Part shown: one piece after another, positions 14,045-20,942 of the stretch
How positions within the stretch are numbered: the first letter of the stretch is position 1
Layout: each line of letters begins with the position of its first letter
Source: JBOHHR01 sp050740975
Lineage (GTDB): Bacteria > Pseudomonadota > Gammaproteobacteria > JBOHHR01
Direction: 5' to 3'
Length of the DNA stretch: 20,942 nt
Assembly: GCA_050740975.1 (NCBI GenBank)
Contig: JBOIEE010000355.1
Location: 1 to 20,942, forward strand
The notes under the pieces: model-generated
What the model was told of the DNA's origin: nothing
Databases searched by the model: none
Seen by the model: only the letters and a program-made list of their open reading frames with translations
Position numbers and translations under genes: made by a program

Positions 14045-15223
14045 ATGGCTCAAGACATATTCATCGCTGCCGCGCGCCGCACGCCGATTGGCTCCTTCTT
14101 GGGTGCGCTCTCGCCCTTATCTTCCGCGGAGCTCGGCGCGTTTGCGATCCAGGCCGTGGTGTCGGAGACGGGAATAGCGCTAGGCGCCATCGACGAGATT
14201 TTGATGGGCTGCGTGCTGCCTGCCGGTGTGGGTCAGGCACCGGCGCGACAGGCGGCTTTGAAAGCCGGGATCCCTCAGTCGGTGCCGTGCACCACGATTA
14301 ACAAGATGTGCGGTTCGGGGATGAAGTCCGTGATGCTCGCCCATGATCTGATCAAAGCGGGGTCGGCTGAGATCGTGCTTGCCGGAGGCATGGAATCCAT
14401 GAGCAATGCGCCCTACCTGTTGGCGAACGCGCGAAGCGGAGTGCGCATGGGACACCAGCGGCTGTTGGATCACATGCTCTACGATGGGTTGCAAGATCCA
14501 GAAAGCGGTGAGCTCATGGGTTACTTTGCCGAAATCTGTGCGGTAAAATACGGCTTCGCGCGGGAACAACAAGATCACTACGCCGCCGAGTCGGTCCAGC
14601 GCAGCATAACCGCGATCGAGTCGGGCGCTTTTGCCGCTGAAATCATACCCGTGAATGTGGCCACCAAGGGCAAAACGCTGCACGTGACCGAGGACGAACA
14701 GCCGCGCAAATGTGATCTGACCCGCATTGGGCACATGCGCCCCGCTTTTAAGCAAGGCGGGACTGTAACGGCTGCGAATTCATCCAGCATATCGGATGGA
14801 GCCGCAGCGCTACTGCTCATGAACGCCCAAGCTGTGGCGGAGCATGGGCTCACGCCGATCGCGCGCTTGTTGGGGCACGCCACACACGCACGAGCGCCGG
14901 GGGAATTTACCGTGGCGCCCATCAACGCTATAAGGCGATTGCAACAAGGGCTGGGGTGGGCCAACGGCGAGGTGGATCTGTATGAAATAAACGAGGCTTT
15001 CGCCGTGGTCGCCATGGCGGCCTTGCGCGATCTGGAGTTGGAACACGCCAAGCTCAATGTCAACGGAGGCGGGTTGGCCTTGGGGCATCCCATAGGAGCG
15101 AGCGGCGCCCGCATCATCGTGACCCTGGTGCATGCCCTCAAGCAGCGCGGATCGCGGCGCGGGATCGCGGCGCTTTGTATCGGCGGGGGGGAAGCCACGG
15201 CTGTAGGGGTCGAGGTGATCTAA
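14045..15223 (+). CDS. Acetyl-CoA C-acetyltransferase (thiolase)
   Basis: A 392-residue thiolase, the standard length. The nucleophile Cys89 lies in NKMCGSG, the general-base pair is His348 in GHPIGASGAR and Cys378 in CIGGGEATA, and NEAFA is present in the active-site loop; these positions match well-studied biosynthetic thiolases. It joins two acetyl-CoA into acetoacetyl-CoA or runs the reverse cleavage. In this operon it probably handles the acetoacetate/acetoacetyl-CoA end of leucine breakdown, and it could also feed PHB synthesis. The frame is open from 14009, but ATG 14045 (MAQDIFIAAARRTP) gives family length and has GGAG 9 bases upstream. First gene of the operon; the next begins 33 bases later. 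A possible -10 TAAAAT lies at about 13977. Confidence 0.93.
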   Translation: MAQDIFIAAARRTPIGSFLGALSPLSSAELGAFAIQAVVSETGIALGAIDEILMGCVLPAGVGQAPARQAALKAGIPQSVPCTTINKMCGSGMKSVMLAHDLIKAGSAEIVLAGGMESMSNAPYLLANARSGVRMGHQRLLDHMLYDGLQDPESGELMGYFAEICAVKYGFAREQQDHYAAESVQRSITAIESGAFAAEIIPVNVATKGKTLHVTEDEQPRKCDLTRIGHMRPAFKQGGTVTAANSSSISDGAAALLLMNAQAVAEHGLTPIARLLGHATHARAPGEFTVAPINAIRRLQQGLGWANGEVDLYEINEAFAVVAMAALRDLELEHAKLNVNGGGLALGHPIGASGARIIVTLVHALKQRGSRRGIAALCIGGGEATAVGVEVI

Positions 15224-15256
15224 AGCTAGCCCTGCCCGATCAGGCCGTATTTTCAA

Positions 15257-16852
15257 ATGCCAGGTCTGCAAACCAACATCGATGTGCGTTCGGAGCGATT
15301 CGCACTCAACGCCCAGCACATGCGCGAGCGAGTGGACGATCTTAATGCGAAGCTGGCCAAAATCGCGCAAGGGGGATCGGAGCAGGCCCGTGTGCGCCAC
15401 CGCGAGCGTGGCAAGTTGCTGGCACGCGAGCGCATCGTGACTCTAATCGATAAGGAAAGCGAATTCTTGGAGCTGTCTGCGCTCGCCGCCTTTGGGCTAT
15501 ACGAGGACGAAGTGCCCTCCGCGGGTATCGTAACCGGCATCGGCCGGATCCAGGGGCGCGAGGTGATGATCATCGCCAATGACGCCACCGTCAAGGGCGG
15601 GACTTATTATCCGCTGACAGCGAAAAAGCATCTGCGCGCACAAACCATCGCGGAAGAAAATAGGCTGCCCTGCATCTATCTGGTGGACTCCGGCGGGGCG
15701 TATCTCCCGATGCAAGACGAGGTGTTTCCGGATCGCGATCACTTCGGGCGCATCTTTTTCAATCAGGCGCGCATGTCGGCCCAGGGAGTTCCGCAGATAG
15801 CGGTGGTGATGGGCAACTGCGTCGCCGGGGGGGCTTATGTGCCGGCGATGGCGGAGCAGGCGGTCATCGTGAGAGATCAGGGAACGATTTTTCTCGGCGG
15901 CCCACAGCTGGTTAAGGCAGCCACGGGCGAAGTGGTCGACGCCGAGACGCTGGGCGGGGGTGAAATGCACTGCCGCATCTCTGGGGTCGCTGATTATTTG
16001 GCCGATGACGATACCCATGCGCTCGCTATGGTGCGCGATATCCTGGCCCACCTACCGGGGGTGCAAACGGCTGCTTCTGCACGAAGCATAGAACCGAAGT
16101 ACGCGGCCGAGGAGATCTATGGGCTGATCCCCTCCGATCCCCGCCAGCAATACGACGTGCGCGAAGTGCTCGCGCGCATCGTGGACGGTTCCGATGTGCA
16201 CGAATTCAAGCCGCTTTACGGCAGAACTTTGGTCTGCGGCTTTGCCCGAATTCATGGACATGCACTGGGAATAATGGCAAACAATGGGATCTTGTTCTCC
16301 GAATCTGCCCTTAAAGGGGCGCATTTTATCCAAATCTGTAGCGGGCGTGGGCTCCCTTTGCTGTTCCTGCAAAATGTCACCGGGTTTATGGTGGGCGCGC
16401 GCTACGAGGCCGGTGGGATCGCCAAAGACGGGGCGAAGATGGTAAGCGCAGTGGCTTGCGCCGAGGTGCCTAAGCTCACGGTCATTATCGGCGGCTCCTT
16501 CGGAGCCGGAAATTATGCCATGTGCGGTCGGGCTTATGACCCGAGGTTCCTGTGGATGTGGCCCAACGCGCGCATCTCCGTGATGGGCGGTGAAGTGGCC
16601 GCCTCGGTGCTATCCGACGTCAAGCGGGACGCTGCCCGTGGAGGGCGCATAGAAGACGACGAACCAGAGGTCTTGAAAGCACGGATCCGCGCTCAGTACG
16701 AGATCCAGGGCCATCCTTATTATTCTTCTGCTCGGCTTTGGGATGATGGTGTCATCGACCCCGCTAAGACCCGTGAAGTCGTGGGGAGAGCCTTGTCGAT
16801 AGTCGCGAGCGCGCCGCAGCGCGCCACGCAGTACGGCGTATTCCGGATGTAA
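15257..16852 (+). CDS. liuB: Methylcrotonyl-CoA carboxylase beta (carboxyltransferase) subunit
   Basis: A 531-residue acyl-CoA carboxylase beta subunit. Features of the methylcrotonyl-CoA branch are clear: GGTYYPLTAKKHLRAQTIA (about 114-132), LVDSGGAYLPMQDEVFPD, GNCVAGGAYVPAM, FLGGPQLVKAATGE, and in the second half FLQNVTGFMVG and GGSFGAGNYAMCGRAYDPRF. It transfers carboxyl from carboxybiotin to 3-methylcrotonyl-CoA to make 3-methylglutaconyl-CoA in leucine or isovalerate breakdown. The biotin-carrying alpha subunit (liuD), which it needs, is not in the window, nor is isovaleryl-CoA dehydrogenase (liuA). Geranyl-CoA carboxylase beta is the main alternative given the sequence class. The ribosome binding site is weak. 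Its stop is 3 bases before the next start. Confidence 0.92.
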   Translation: MPGLQTNIDVRSERFALNAQHMRERVDDLNAKLAKIAQGGSEQARVRHRERGKLLARERIVTLIDKESEFLELSALAAFGLYEDEVPSAGIVTGIGRIQGREVMIIANDATVKGGTYYPLTAKKHLRAQTIAEENRLPCIYLVDSGGAYLPMQDEVFPDRDHFGRIFFNQARMSAQGVPQIAVVMGNCVAGGAYVPAMAEQAVIVRDQGTIFLGGPQLVKAATGEVVDAETLGGGEMHCRISGVADYLADDDTHALAMVRDILAHLPGVQTAASARSIEPKYAAEEIYGLIPSDPRQQYDVREVLARIVDGSDVHEFKPLYGRTLVCGFARIHGHALGIMANNGILFSESALKGAHFIQICSGRGLPLLFLQNVTGFMVGARYEAGGIAKDGAKMVSAVACAEVPKLTVIIGGSFGAGNYAMCGRAYDPRFLWMWPNARISVMGGEVAASVLSDVKRDAARGGRIEDDEPEVLKARIRAQYEIQGHPYYSSARLWDDGVIDPAKTREVVGRALSIVASAPQRATQYGVFRM

Positions 16853-16855
16853 ACG

Positions 16856-17635
16856 ATGGCGCAAGAGCAAACGCTATTGGTGGAAAAGGGAACGCGCGGC
16901 GTTTGTACTCTGACTCTTAATCGCCCCGAGAGGCGCAACGCGCTGGATGGCTTGCTCACTCAGCGTTTGATCGAGGAGCTTAAGGCGCTGCAAAAAGATC
17001 GGGCGGTGCGGGTGGTGATCTTGAGCGGGACCGGCAGCGTCTTCTGCGGCGGCGCCGATCTGGAATGGATGGGAGCCAACCCCCGCGCGCGCGGGATCCA
17101 GGGCGCAGCGCTGCTGCTCGCGGAGCTGATGCACAGCCTTGCGTGTCTGGACAAGCCGGTGATCGCGAGAGTCAATGGCAGCGCTTACGGCGGGGGCGTC
17201 GGGCTTATCACCTGTTGTGACATCGCCGTGGCCCAGGCGGGCGCGAGCTTTGTTTTTTCCGAAGCGAGATTGGGGATCGCGCCGGTGGTCATCGCCCCCT
17301 ATGTGATTCAGGCCATAGGCGCGCGGCAGGCCAAGCGTTATTTTTTGAGCGGCGAGCCGATAAGCAGTGCTGAGGCTAAGCGCATCGGTTTGGTGCATTT
17401 GGTTGTGGAAGAAGCGCACTTGGACGAAACCGTCGCGCAGCACGCCGCCTATATATTGCGCGGGGGAACCGTTGCGCTTAAGGAGTGCAAAACCTTAGTG
17501 GGGCAAGGGGCAGCGCCGAACGAGGAACAACGCGCACAAGCAGCGGCTCGGCTGGTGAAGCTCTGGCAGGGGCCAGAGGCGCGCGAGGGGATAGCGGCCT
17601 TCCTTGAGAAGCGCAAGCCCCAGTGGCCGTCCTAA
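16856..17635 (+). CDS. liuC: Enoyl-CoA hydratase family, probable methylglutaconyl-CoA hydratase
   Basis: A 259-residue crotonase-fold enzyme. The two oxyanion-hole segments are FCGGADLEWM (about 63-72) and NGSAYGGGVGL (107-117), and SEARLGIAPVVIAPYV (135-150) carries the conserved Glu region of the methylglutaconyl-CoA hydratase subgroup. Lying between liuB and the HMG-CoA lyase gene, it should hydrate 3-methylglutaconyl-CoA to HMG-CoA. Family membership is certain; the exact substrate is inferred from gene order. The ATG follows the liuB stop by 3 bases and its 3' end overlaps the lyase gene by 13 bases, so translation is probably coupled. Confidence 0.88.
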   Translation: MAQEQTLLVEKGTRGVCTLTLNRPERRNALDGLLTQRLIEELKALQKDRAVRVVILSGTGSVFCGGADLEWMGANPRARGIQGAALLLAELMHSLACLDKPVIARVNGSAYGGGVGLITCCDIAVAQAGASFVFSEARLGIAPVVIAPYVIQAIGARQAKRYFLSGEPISSAEAKRIGLVHLVVEEAHLDETVAQHAAYILRGGTVALKECKTLVGQGAAPNEEQRAQAAARLVKLWQGPEAREGIAAFLEKRKPQWPS

Positions 17636-18537
17636 GCGGTGTGCGCGTGGGCATTCCACCAGCGGTCAGCGTAGTCGAGGTCTCAGCGCGGGATGGCTTA
17701 CAAAGTGAGGCGCGGGTCCTTGATACTGCCACCAAAGTACACTTCATCCGGCTTCTGTCGGAAGCCGGACTGCGGGTGATCGAAGCGGCGAGCTTTGTCA
17801 GTGCGCGAGCAGTCCCACAGCTGGCTGATGCGGCCGAGGTGGTCCTGGGCATTGGCCGTAAGCCGGGGACTCTATACCCCGTGTTGGTGCCTAATGCGCG
17901 GGGTTTGGAGCGGGCGCTAGCAGCAGGTGCTAACGCGGTCTGCGTGTTTGCCGCCACCACCGATGCGTTCAGTCTACACAATACCCGCTGCGGGGTGGAA
18001 GAGTCCCTTGAGCGATATCGAGCCGTGGTGAGCAGAGCTCGAGCGGCCGGCGCCTGGGTAAGGGGCTATCTCTCGTGCTGCTTCGGCTGTCCCTATGAAG
18101 GCCCGGTGCCCGAGGCGCGAGTCTCGCAGCTTGCCCAGCGTTTGTTTGAGCTTGGTTGCGAGGAGATCGCACTGGCAGACACCATCGGTGTGGCAACGCC
18201 TCTGGTGGCGCAGCAGACGCTGAGCGCCGTCGCCCAAGCGGTGCCGTTGGAGCGTTTAGCCGTGCATTTTCACGATACCCGAGGCCAAGCCTTAGCCAAT
18301 ATCTTGGCTTGCTTACAGATCGGGATCAGCCGTGTCGATGCGGCGGTAGGGGGGCTAGGGGGATGTCCCTATGCGCCTGGGGCGAGCGGCAACGTCGCGA
18401 CCGAGGATCTGATTTACATGCTGCACGGCATGGGTATTGATACAGGCGTTGACTTGGGGAGACTGATCACCGCCGGCCGTTTTATCTGTACCGAGCTAGA
18501 TCGCTGCAACCAGAGTCGGGTGGCGAGGGGGGGTTAA
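17623..18537 (+). CDS. liuE: Hydroxymethylglutaryl-CoA lyase
   Basis: A 304-residue HMG-CoA lyase of the DRE-TIM metallolyase family. The active-site residues are in place: Arg23-Asp24 and Gln27 in SARDGLQSE, metal ligands His215 and His217 in HFHDTRGQALAN, Cys248 in GLGGCPYAPGASGN and Asn257 in the same loop. It splits HMG-CoA into acetoacetate and acetyl-CoA, the last step of leucine breakdown. The usual GPRDG is SARDG here, a minor variation. The start is GTG 17623, inside the end of liuC; a GTG at 17641 is another option. Last gene of the operon: a 349-base gap with nitrogen-control sites follows. Confidence 0.92.
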   Translation: MAVLSGVRVGIPPAVSVVEVSARDGLQSEARVLDTATKVHFIRLLSEAGLRVIEAASFVSARAVPQLADAAEVVLGIGRKPGTLYPVLVPNARGLERALAAGANAVCVFAATTDAFSLHNTRCGVEESLERYRAVVSRARAAGAWVRGYLSCCFGCPYEGPVPEARVSQLAQRLFELGCEEIALADTIGVATPLVAQQTLSAVAQAVPLERLAVHFHDTRGQALANILACLQIGISRVDAAVGGLGGCPYAPGASGNVATEDLIYMLHGMGIDTGVDLGRLITAGRFICTELDRCNQSRVARGG

Positions 18538-18644
18538 GCCCATCGAGCTTGCTTCGGCAAAAAGCGGGCGCGAGGCGAAGCTGCTGCAGGGACTGCCGGA
18601 GGCGATAAGGAAATCCCGCCTTCTGTAAAAAGCCTACTCATTAC

Positions 18645-18659
18645 GCACTGAGTTGGGGC
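18645..18659 (+). promoter_or_regulatory. NtrC-like binding site
   Basis: GCACTGAGTTGGGGC fits the NtrC pattern GCACC-N4/5-GGTGC with its two arms GCACT and GGGGC and the right spacing, with one mismatch in each arm. It lies about 120 bases before the sigma-54-like promoter, a normal enhancer distance. A weaker half-site GGTGC occurs near 18685. Confidence 0.4.
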
Positions 18660-18776
18660 ATAATACGGGGCCTTTGGCCTCCAACGGTGCGTGCCGACCG
18701 AGAAATCGGGTATAAACCCTAGAGCCATAACGCCGAGGGGGCATTATGTTATTCATTCGGCTTCGATAATTTCAGA

Positions 18777-18791
18777 TGGCATAAAAAGTGC
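18777..18791 (+). promoter_or_regulatory. Sigma-54-type promoter (-24/-12)
   Basis: TGGCATAAAAAGTGC matches the consensus TGGCAC-N5-TTGC with two mismatches; the essential GG and GC are correctly spaced. It lies about 95 bases before the first glnK. Nitrogen-starvation control through NtrC is the known mode for glnK-amtB operons and is inferred here. Confidence 0.5.
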
Positions 18792-18886
18792 CGAGATTCA
18801 ACTACAAGTGATCGCGATGGAATCGAGGGCGGTTTGTTCTCGGCCGCAAACAACCTGTCGCCGATCCAAGACCTGGGGGATAAAAG

Positions 18887-19211
18887 ATGAAGTGGATTAG
18901 CGCCGTTATCAAGCCTTTTAAGCTTGATGACGCCCGCGATGCCTTATCAGGGATCGGGGTTCAGGGCATCACGGTGAGCGAGGTTAAGGGATTTGGCCGC
19001 CAGAAAGGACACACAGAGCTTTATCGGGGGGCGGAATATGTCGTCGATTTCCTCCCCAGTGGCGGTGCCGGACGATCGGGTCGAGCAAGTGATCGAAGCC
19101 CTCACCAAAGCGACTAATACGGGAAAGATCGGTGACGGAAAGATCTTCGTGTTCGATTTAGCCCAAGCGGTGCGGATCCGCACCGGCGAAACCGGCGTAG
19201 ACGCGTTGTAG
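18887..19211 (+). pseudogene. glnK: GlnK/PII signalling protein, broken by a small deletion
   Basis: The first 57 residues are a normal PII protein: VIKPFKLDDARDAL, VKGFGRQKGHTELYRGAEY with the uridylylation target Tyr51, then VVDFLP. At about 19058 the sequence jumps to the part of PII that starts VAVPDDRVEQVIEA and ends TGKIGDGKIFVFDL and RIRTGETGVDAL, but in another frame. Compared with the family, residues KVKIE after FLP are missing and the loss is 14 bases, so the frame shifts; zero-frame translation ends at 19117 with 76 residues. A complete protein cannot be made from this copy unless the sequence is wrong. In intact form GlnK senses 2-oxoglutarate and ATP/ADP and blocks AmtB. It lies directly upstream of amtB, behind the sigma-54-like promoter; a second copy follows amtB. 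Confidence 0.85.
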
Positions 19212-19236
19212 CGGGAGCGGGAGTTGGAGTTGAACT

Positions 19237-20715
19237 ATGAAACAAGACGAGACCAAAGAAATGAAGAATGCTATTAACGGTACTCCGAAAAATTCCGTCC
19301 GTGGAATTTTTCGCATCGCAAAGCAAAAATGCGATTTTTGCTTCACTCCATTTCTCAAACAGTTACCTGTTCGAGAAATGGGCAGCATTTCCCTATGCGG
19401 CTGGGCACTTCGAATTAATCGAAGCGCCCTTAAGACGTTTCGCAGCTTGGCGCTGCTTATTTTCGCCATCACGATCCCTTCGCTCACGATGGCGGCCGAT
19501 GAGTTGAATTCCGGCGACACCGCCTGGATGCTCACGGCCACGGCATTGGTCCTATTCATGACTATCCCAGGCCTGTCTCTGTTCTATGCGGGGATGGTGC
19601 GGTCCAAAAATGCACTTTCGGTGATGATGCAGTGTTTCGCCATCACCTGCCTCGTCACCGTGCTGTGGGCGCTCTATTTATACACCTTGGCCTTCGGAGA
19701 CGACGTCGCGGGAGTAATCGGTGATTTGGGTAAAGCCTTTATGAAGGGAGTGGGAATAGACACGGTAAAAGGCACCATCCCGGAGAGCGTGTTCTCCATC
19801 TTCCAATTGACCTTCGCCATCATCACGCCCTCCCTTATCGTCGGTGCATTCGCGGAGCGCATGAAGTTCTCCGCTTTGCTGGCGTTTATCGCGCTTTGGG
19901 TGACCGTCGTCTACGCTCCCGTCGCGCATTGGGTTTGGGGCGGTGGTTGGCTGGGAACGCTTGGCGTTCTGGATTTCGCCGGTGGTACCGTGGTGCACAT
20001 CAACGCGGGCATAGCGGGCCTGGTCGCCTGCCTAGTGCTCGGTAAACGTCGCGGATATCCCAACACGCCCATGCGCCCGCACAGTCTAGTGCTTACCCTG
20101 GTCGGTGCCGGCATGCTGTGGGTGGGTTGGTTTGGCTTCAACGCGGGAAGCGAGCTCGCCGCCGATGGAGTCGCGGGCATGGCAATGCTGGTAACCCAGT
20201 ATGCGACCGCCACCGCCGCTTTGACCTGGTTATTGTGCGAGTGGGTGTTCCACGGTAAGCCGAGCGCTTTAGGGCTCGCGTCTGGGGCTGTGGCCGGTTT
20301 GGTGGCCATTACCCCGGCTTCGGGTTTTGTCGGCCCGATGGGATCGCTGGCGATCGGGTTCGCGGCCGGTTTGTTTTGCTATTTCGCCTCTGTGCGCCTG
20401 AAGCGCGTCCTGGGGTACGACGATTCCTTAGACGCCTTCGGAGTGCACGCGATAGGGGGTATCGTGGGCGCTATTCTCACTGGGGTTTTCGTGGATGCCG
20501 CTTTAGGCGGAAAGGGTTTAGCAGAAGGGGTGACGCTAGGCGCGCAGGTTTGGAAACAAAGCGTGGGGGTCCTCGCCACCATAATATACGACGCGATCGC
20601 TACCCTTATCATTCTTCGCATCCTTGATGCCACCATAGGACTGCGCGTCAACGAGGAGCAGGAAACGGAAGGTCTGGATCTTGTGCTCCATGACGAGGCT
20701 GGATACAACTTATAA
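19237..20715 (+). CDS. amtB: Ammonium transporter AmtB with unusual N-terminal extension
   Basis: A 492-residue frame encoding a full ammonium channel. Residues 87-492 are the mature protein (AADELNSGDTAWML onward) with about eleven membrane segments, the pore histidines His254 (GGTVVHINAG) and His404 (DAFGVHAIGG), Asp246 in LDFAGG, and AFAERMKF. A signal peptide lies at about 65-86 (ALKTFRSLALLIFAITIPSLTMA). Residues 1-64 are not typical: they are read through a cluster of four hairpins (19286-19429) that looks like inserted DNA but keeps the frame. GGAG 8 bases before ATG 19237 supports that start; ATG 19378, inside the third hairpin, is an alternative that still includes the signal peptide. 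It should import ammonium under nitrogen limitation, gated by GlnK. The start is uncertain; the family is certain. Confidence 0.93.
   Translation: MKQDETKEMKNAINGTPKNSVRGIFRIAKQKCDFCFTPFLKQLPVREMGSISLCGWALRINRSALKTFRSLALLIFAITIPSLTMAADELNSGDTAWMLTATALVLFMTIPGLSLFYAGMVRSKNALSVMMQCFAITCLVTVLWALYLYTLAFGDDVAGVIGDLGKAFMKGVGIDTVKGTIPESVFSIFQLTFAIITPSLIVGAFAERMKFSALLAFIALWVTVVYAPVAHWVWGGGWLGTLGVLDFAGGTVVHINAGIAGLVACLVLGKRRGYPNTPMRPHSLVLTLVGAGMLWVGWFGFNAGSELAADGVAGMAMLVTQYATATAALTWLLCEWVFHGKPSALGLASGAVAGLVAITPASGFVGPMGSLAIGFAAGLFCYFASVRLKRVLGYDDSLDAFGVHAIGGIVGAILTGVFVDAALGGKGLAEGVTLGAQVWKQSVGVLATIIYDAIATLIILRILDATIGLRVNEEQETEGLDLVLHDEAGYNL
19286..19429 (-). repeat. Cluster of four hairpins, probable inserted MITE- or REP-like element
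   Basis: Four consecutive inverted repeats: H1 19286-19313, CGAAAAATTCC/GGAATTTTTCG, 11 bp perfect, 6-base loop; H2 19321-19343, AAGCAAAAA/TTTTTGCTT, 9 bp perfect, 5-base loop; H3 19348-19381, CCATTTCTC/GAGAAATGG plus inner AACAG/CTGTT; H4 19403-19429, GGGC-CTTCGA/TCGAAG-GCCC. The single mismatches in H3 (19357 with 19372) and H4 (19407 with 19425) are A-C on the plus strand, which become U-G pairs in RNA from the minus strand. So the minus strand is the better-folded one, and the element is placed on it here. No terminal repeats or target duplication were established. Confidence 0.6.
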
Positions 20716-20733
20716 GATAGGGACGATAATGCG

Positions 20734-20759
20734 TGCTCCTACCCGAAACGGTGGGAGCA
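20734..20759 (+). repeat. Hairpin between amtB and the second glnK
   Basis: TGCTCCTACC (20734-20743) pairs with GGTGGGAGCA (20750-20759) around the loop CGAAAC: ten pairs including one T-G wobble. No T-run follows (GAGGGCAGC), so it is not a standard terminator. It may protect or partly separate the amtB and glnK messages. Confidence 0.55.
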
Positions 20760-20820
20760 GAGGGCAGCAACCGGCTCTCGTCAAATAGTCTTCATTTATG
20801 GTTAGTCCGGAGAGGCAACG

Positions 20821-20942
20821 ATGAAACTTGTTATAGCGGTGATCAAACCCTTTAAGCTCGATGATGTGCGCGAGGCGCTATCGGAAATCGGGGTCCAAGG
20901 CATGACCGTTACCGAGGTAAAAGGCTTTGGGCGTCAAAAGGG
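20821..20942 (+). CDS. glnK: GlnK/PII signalling protein, second copy, cut by window end
   Basis: The first 40 residues of a PII protein are visible: MKLVIAVIKPFKLDDVREAL, then the EIGVQGMTVTEVKGFGRQK stretch leading to the T-loop. GGAGAGG lies 5 bases before the ATG. It is very similar to the broken copy upstream of amtB but fits the PII consensus better (VREALSEIG against ARDALSGIG). It follows amtB by 105 bases that contain a hairpin. It is probably the working AmtB regulator, taking over from the disrupted first copy; whether the rest of the gene is intact cannot be seen. Confidence 0.93.
   Translation, partial: MKLVIAVIKPFKLDDVREALSEIGVQGMTVTEVKGFGRQK

Larger units (their letters stand above)
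18538..18886 (+). promoter_or_regulatory. Upstream region of the glnK-amtB locus
   Basis: No gene is visible. The region holds an NtrC-like site (18645-18659) and a sigma-54-like promoter (18777-18791), listed separately, plus a small GGCC-TTT-GGCC inverted repeat near 18669-18680 that might end transcription of the upstream operon. GGGGGA precedes the glnK start by about 6 bases. Confidence 0.5.

Overview
The window looks like chromosomal DNA of a gammaproteobacterium. Support comes from an MlaFED-type lipid transporter paired with a PqiC-type lipoprotein, a glnK-amtB-glnK nitrogen locus with a sigma-54/NtrC-like upstream region, a leucine/isovalerate catabolism operon, and polyhydroxyalkanoate-linked proteins (a DUF3141 gene and a secreted PHB depolymerase). 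No rRNA, tRNA, transposase or CRISPR array was found. The genus cannot be fixed from sequence reading alone.

Region by region. (1) 1-840, minus strand: two decayed genes, a DUF3141 gene cut by the window edge and broken by several frameshifts, and a frameshifted gene for a secreted protein. (2) 957-4571, minus strand: a compact four-gene operon mlaE-mlaF-mlaD-pqiC for lipid traffic between inner and outer membrane. (3) 4572-5105: gene-free and rich in palindromes. (4) 5106-7658, minus strand: a TerB-like protein, a ferritin-like di-iron protein and a secreted PHB depolymerase. (5) 8064-9784, plus strand: a small membrane protein, an unusual protein made almost wholly of 22-residue hydrophobic repeats, about 700 bases without a clear gene, and a small unrecognised protein. 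(6) 9950-13785, plus strand: an accessory, defence-like block. It has a DUF2130 coiled-coil/nuclease-like protein, scrambled remnants of a TIGR03032 gene on the minus strand, and a type II restriction-modification set (ribbon-helix-helix protein, N4-cytosine-type methyltransferase, putative endonuclease). The endonuclease frame breaks exactly at an A AAA AAG heptamer that is in the correct phase for -1 frameshifting. (7) 14045-18537, plus strand: acetyl-CoA acetyltransferase, methylcrotonyl-CoA carboxylase beta subunit, methylglutaconyl-CoA hydratase and HMG-CoA lyase, tightly packed as one operon. (8) 18538-20942, plus strand: NtrC-like and sigma-54-like sites, a glnK copy broken by an apparent 14-base deletion, amtB whose 5' end carries a cluster of four strong hairpins in frame, and a second, apparently intact glnK running off the window.

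How the genes work together: the block in (7) would take methylcrotonyl-CoA to acetoacetate and acetyl-CoA, and its thiolase also links to PHA/acetoacetyl-CoA metabolism, in line with the PHB depolymerase and DUF3141 gene. The block in (8) is the standard ammonium-sensing and uptake unit, in which the second GlnK probably replaces the broken first copy. The least explained items are the 22-residue repeat protein, the possible programmed frameshift in the endonuclease, and the hairpin element inside amtB. At least five genes in the window are interrupted by small indels, so either real gene decay or uncorrected sequence errors must be kept in mind throughout.
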